Positions 61,269 to 64,000 of a stretch of DNA of 64,000 nucleotides are shown piece after piece. The DNA is from Chelativorans alearensis (GTDB lineage: Bacteria; Pseudomonadota; Alphaproteobacteria; Rhizobiales; Rhizobiaceae): NCBI RefSeq assembly GCF_010993735.1, contig NZ_WQNI01000001.1:1-64000 (forward strand), read 5' to 3'. The stretch's first letter is position 1. Each line of letters opens with the position of its first letter. Under the pieces are notes generated by a model, which did no database searches, was not told where the DNA came from, and was given only the letters and a program-made list of their open reading frames with translations. Both the position numbers and the translations under genes were made by a program.

Positions 61269-62437
61269 GGGCTCTTCTGCGCGTGCGCCTCCAGGAACTT
61301 TTCACGTACCGTGAAGCCGAGGCCCGGCTTCTCCGGGATCCGGACCATACCATCGCTCGCCTCCACCTTTTCCTCGATCAGGTCGTGGATCATGGGATTG
61401 GCGCCGAGGGAATATTCGACGATGAAACTCGCCGGCGAGGCCGCGCATACATGCAAGCCGGCGAAGAAACAAGGCGCCCCGGCCCACAAATGCGGTGCCA
61501 GCCGCAGGTTGAAGGCACTGGCAAGCGCGCCGATACGCATGGCCTCGGTGATGCCGCCGCAGAAGCCGGGATCGGGCTGGAAGATGTCCGCGGACCTAAG
61601 AAGCGCAAGCTCGCGGAAAGCGAACCGCGTCGCCTCGCTCTCGCCGGCAGCAACCGGAACGCTGCTTGAGGCGCGCACCTCGGCCATGCCCCTCTTGTCG
61701 TCGGCGATCACCGGCTCCTCGAACCAGGCAAGGTCGCAGTCGGCGACGAGATGGGCGAAGCGCTTTGCCTCGGCCACAGTATAGGTGCCGTGCGCATCCG
61801 CCATCAGATCGATGTCCGGACCGAGGGTTGCCCGTGCCGCCCGCACCCGCGCGGCCGAGACCTGCACCGGCCCGTCCTGGGCGCCGACGCGCATCTTGAC
61901 CGCCTTGAAGCCGCCGGTCTCGACATAGGCCAGCAATTGTTCGCCGATCGTTTCCGGCCCCGCCCAGCCGCCGGAGGCATAGGCCGGCAGGCGCTCGGCC
62001 TTGCGGCCGCCGAGAAGCCGCCAGACCGGCTGGCCGAGGGATTTGCCCAAAATGTCCCACAACGCGATGTCGACGGCGCTGATGGCCGCCACCGTCAGTC
62101 CGCGCCGGGCGAGTATCGGCATGGCGTGACCGCTGGATGCCGCCGTCTCGTGGCGCACGTCGTTATAGAGCATCTCCCAGATAACGCTTATATCGGCCGG
62201 GTCGCGGCCGATCAGCCTCGGGCCGATCTCGTGGTTGAGAAGGTAGACGAGGGCGGCGTAGGTGCCGGCACTTCCCGCGGCGTTCTTGCCTTCCCCCCAG
62301 CCGACGAGGCCGTCATCGGTCGTAATCCGCAGGATCGCCGCGTCGAAGGTGGCCGTCTGGCCGAAATCGCTGCGGTGCTGGCGACCTTCCTCGATGGGTA
62401 TGCGCACCCACCACGCCTCTACTTGTCTGATCCGCAT
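61265..62437 (-). CDS. Enolase-superfamily (mandelate racemase type) sugar-acid dehydratase or epimerase
   Basis: A 390-residue protein with an N-terminal capping domain and a TIM barrel. Metal ligands appear as Asp in LMADAHG, Glu in WFEEPV and Glu in VAAGES. The His/Asp dyad is in APHLW and FQPDPGFCGG. The second-strand base motif reads VKMRVG (K-x-R) instead of the usual K-x-K. That pattern suggests an acid-sugar dehydratase in which the His side of the active site dominates. Its neighbours (hydroxyacid dehydrogenase, isomerases, ABC importer) fit a sugar-acid pathway. Confidence 0.87.
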   Translation of the reverse strand: MRIRQVEAWWVRIPIEEGRQHRSDFGQTATFDAAILRITTDDGLVGWGEGKNAAGSAGTYAALVYLLNHEIGPRLIGRDPADISVIWEMLYNDVRHETAASSGHAMPILARRGLTVAAISAVDIALWDILGKSLGQPVWRLLGGRKAERLPAYASGGWAGPETIGEQLLAYVETGGFKAVKMRVGAQDGPVQVSAARVRAARATLGPDIDLMADAHGTYTVAEAKRFAHLVADCDLAWFEEPVIADDKRGMAEVRASSSVPVAAGESEATRFAFRELALLRSADIFQPDPGFCGGITEAMRIGALASAFNLRLAPHLWAGAPCFFAGLHVCAASPASFIVEYSLGANPMIHDLIEEKVEASDGMVRIPEKPGLGFTVREKFLEAHAQKSP

Positions 62438-62467
62438 GCCCGTTCCCCGACCCGCCGCCTGGTGCCG

Positions 62468-63355
62468 CTACCTGATGAGCGGCAGGATGGTCTCGGCCGT
62501 GATCCGCATCTGGTCGGAATAGAACTCCTCCGTCAGCAGGCTGGAGCCGTGATCCTGGATGAACTTGAGCTGCTCGGGCGGGATGTCGACCGGATTGCGC
62601 TCCACCATGTTCGGATATTTCGCCGCCGGCGTGCGGTCGACGGGCGCTACGAACTCGTTGGTGAGCGCGCCGTCATAGCCGATCTCCTTCAGCGTGCCGA
62701 CGATCCTTTCCCAGTCGAGCTGGCCCAGCCCACAGGCGAAACGATTGTTGTCGGCTACGTGGAAATCGTAGAGGCGCTTTCCGGCAAGCCGGATCGCCTC
62801 GTACATGTCCTCTTCCTCGATGTTGAGGTGGAAGGCGTCGAGGCAGACACCGCAGTCGGGATGCACCGCGTCCGCCAGGGCGAGGGCCTGCGCCGCGCGA
62901 TTGAAGAGATAGGTTTCGAAGCGGTTGAGCGGCTCGATCGCCACCCGCACACCCTTGGCCTGGGCATGGGCGAAGCACTCCCTGGTGGCGTCCACCACCC
63001 ATTTCCACTCCTCCTCCTCGGTACCGTCCGGCACCACCTTGCCGACGGTCGCCGGAACCAGGGTGACGATTTCGCCATCGAGTTCCGAGACCATGGTGAT
63101 GACGCTCTTCACGTAGTCGACCGAACGGGCGCGCTGGCCTTCGTCCCTGGCCGCCAGATTGCGCTCGCCGAGCGTCAGGGTGACGGCGCCCCAGCAGCGT
63201 ATGCCGTGCTCCTTGAGGGCTGCACGGGTCTCACTCGGGTCGTACTGGTCGGGCTCACCCGAAATCTCGATGCTCTCGTAGCCGAATTTCTTGATCCGCC
63301 GCAGCGTCGTTTCCAGCGGTTCCGCACGCATCCAGTTGTGCGTCGAAAGATGCAT
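62468..63355 (-). CDS. Sugar phosphate isomerase/epimerase (TIM barrel)
   Basis: A 295-residue xylose-isomerase-like TIM-barrel protein. Candidate metal ligands are Glu in VAIEPLNRFE, Asp and His in CLDAFHLNIEE and His in FHVADNNRF. This pattern matches the D-tagatose/D-psicose 3-epimerase branch and its relatives. ATG 63355 follows GGGGAGGA. It is the first gene of the minus operon and sits next to the GntR-type site at 63445. Confidence 0.85.
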   Translation of the reverse strand: MHLSTHNWMRAEPLETTLRRIKKFGYESIEISGEPDQYDPSETRAALKEHGIRCWGAVTLTLGERNLAARDEGQRARSVDYVKSVITMVSELDGEIVTLVPATVGKVVPDGTEEEEWKWVVDATRECFAHAQAKGVRVAIEPLNRFETYLFNRAAQALALADAVHPDCGVCLDAFHLNIEEEDMYEAIRLAGKRLYDFHVADNNRFACGLGQLDWERIVGTLKEIGYDGALTNEFVAPVDRTPAAKYPNMVERNPVDIPPEQLKFIQDHGSSLLTEEFYSDQMRITAETILPLIR

Positions 63356-63444
63356 GGTGTTCCTCCCCAAATCCGATACTAGCGCTTGCGCGGGGCTGAA
63401 AGCCGGCGCGCCTTTACCTCAAGCCGCTCCAGCATTTCGGCTAA

Positions 63445-63456
63445 CTGGTTCGACCA
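63445..63456. promoter_or_regulatory. GntR-type operator CTGGTTCGACCA (enzyme side)
   Basis: It is identical over 12 bases to the site at 53517-53528. It lies 90 bases upstream of the isomerase start and 180 bp (centre to centre) from the second site at 63626-63636. It probably controls the minus operon that encodes the GntR protein itself. Confidence 0.7.
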
Positions 63457-63607
63457 AATGTGCATGGAAGGAAGCTCTAGCGCACTTTTCACCTTGCAGC
63501 AAGGAGGCGGGGAAGGAAGTGCCGGGGGAGTGCCGTTCTCCCATGTTTCCGTGTGATTTCGCGCCTTTTCGACTCTGAGTCCGCGCGCCGGCGCAGCCGA
63601 TGTGTCC

Positions 63608-63634
63608 TTGACCCATTTGTCGTTTTGGTATTAC
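63608..63634 (+). promoter_or_regulatory. Promoter of the gene at the right edge
   Basis: TTGACC at 63608-63613 and TATTAC at 63629-63634 are spaced by 15 bases, the same arrangement as at 53677-53703. The 320 bp between the two divergent isomerase genes hold only this promoter and the two operator sites. Confidence 0.6.
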
Positions 63635-63636
63635 CA
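63626..63636. promoter_or_regulatory. GntR-type operator TGGTATTACCA on the -10 box (right edge)
   Basis: A perfect palindrome with one central base, the reverse complement of the transporter-side site at 53695-53705, and likewise placed on the -10 element. Confidence 0.75.
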
Positions 63637-63675
63637 GAAGAAGCCGGCCGGCGAGGCGGGCTCGGGAGGGAATGC

Positions 63676-64000
63676 ATGAAGATCGGCATGTGCATGTATC
63701 TGTGGACGACGAACGTCTCCGCAAGGCACGAGGCGCTGCTGCGCGATATCAAGGCGACCGGTTTCGACGGCGTCGAAATCCCCGTCATGGCCGGAAACCC
63801 GGTGAAATACCGCCGGCTGGGCGCCATGCTCGACCGGATCGGCCTGGAGCGCACGGCGGTCTCGGCTATCGGCGATCCGGGGAAGAACCTCATTTCGCCC
63901 GATGCGCTCACGCAAAAGGCCGGCATCGCCTACATGCGGCAGGCCATCGACTGCGCGGCCGCACTCGGTGCGACCATGCTCTCGGGGCCGCTGCACTCCA
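63676..64000 (+). CDS. Sugar isomerase/epimerase, D-tagatose/psicose 3-epimerase-like (partial, cut by window end)
   Basis: An open frame from ATG 63676 (preceded by GGGAGGG) runs off the right edge. It gives 108 residues that start MKIGMCMYLWTTNVSARH and continue DIKATGFDGVEIPVM and AAALGATMLSGPLHS. The GPLHS segment and the barrel order match the N-terminal half of ketose 3-epimerases. Its promoter has the same operator architecture as the transporter operon, so it belongs to the same pathway. Confidence 0.85.
   Translation, partial: MKIGMCMYLWTTNVSARHEALLRDIKATGFDGVEIPVMAGNPVKYRRLGAMLDRIGLERTAVSAIGDPGKNLISPDALTQKAGIAYMRQAIDCAAALGATMLSGPLHS

Overview
The window is GC-rich (roughly two thirds G+C by eye), densely packed bacterial chromosome. 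It most likely comes from a Hyphomicrobiales (Rhizobiales) alphaproteobacterium, perhaps of the Mesorhizobium/Phyllobacteriaceae type. The evidence is the codon use, the abundance of CUT1/CUT2 ABC and TRAP importers with GntR/LacI/SorC regulators, and several intergenic palindromic repeats typical of that order. I found no rRNA, tRNA, CRISPR, phage or transposase gene. The window is essentially a chain of small-molecule uptake-and-catabolism loci.

Layout. 0-4.6 kb: the end of an unknown gene, a SAM methyltransferase, a GntR regulator divergent from an altronate/galactarate dehydratase-type UxaA protein, then an ~870 bp hairpin-rich non-coding stretch. 4.6-19.1 kb: two CUT1 sugar ABC transporters arranged back to back around a LacI repressor with two canonical LacI operators, together with three Gfo/Idh/MocA oxidoreductases and a TIM-barrel isomerase. 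19.1-30.4 kb: a MarR regulator and a CUT2 (Rbs-like) operon with a GatD-like zinc dehydrogenase, an FGGY kinase, a SorC-type regulator, a deoxyribose-phosphate-type aldolase and a two-domain ALDH16-type aldehyde dehydrogenase. 30.7-36.6 kb: feruloyl/hydroxycinnamoyl-CoA synthase divergent from a crotonase plus a TRAP transporter. 36.7-41.3 kb: a DapA-like aldolase/dehydratase, a second TRAP transporter and a divergent GntR regulator. 41.3-47 kb: NfeD protease plus slipin, an EEP-family hydrolase, a UPF0104 membrane protein and a PLD-family enzyme. 47-53.5 kb: an M24 peptidase, cytochrome c with a PQQ-type sugar dehydrogenase, and a UPF0261/PEP-hydrolase-like/cupin operon divergent from a TetR regulator. 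53.5-64 kb: a CUT1 transporter with two ATPases and a small membrane protein, facing an operon of hydroxyacid dehydrogenase, GntR, enolase-superfamily dehydratase and two sugar isomerases/epimerases (the last cut by the window end).

Two patterns stand out beyond gene content. First, all four ABC operons that start with a binding-protein gene carry a strong hairpin, each of different sequence, directly after that gene. Second, the 53.5-64 kb locus has two TGGT-n3-ACCA operator pairs, one at each end, with nearly identical spacing (about 177 and 180 bp) and the same -35/-10/operator architecture. They probably mark the regulon of the GntR protein encoded inside the locus. The pathway substrates remain inferences.
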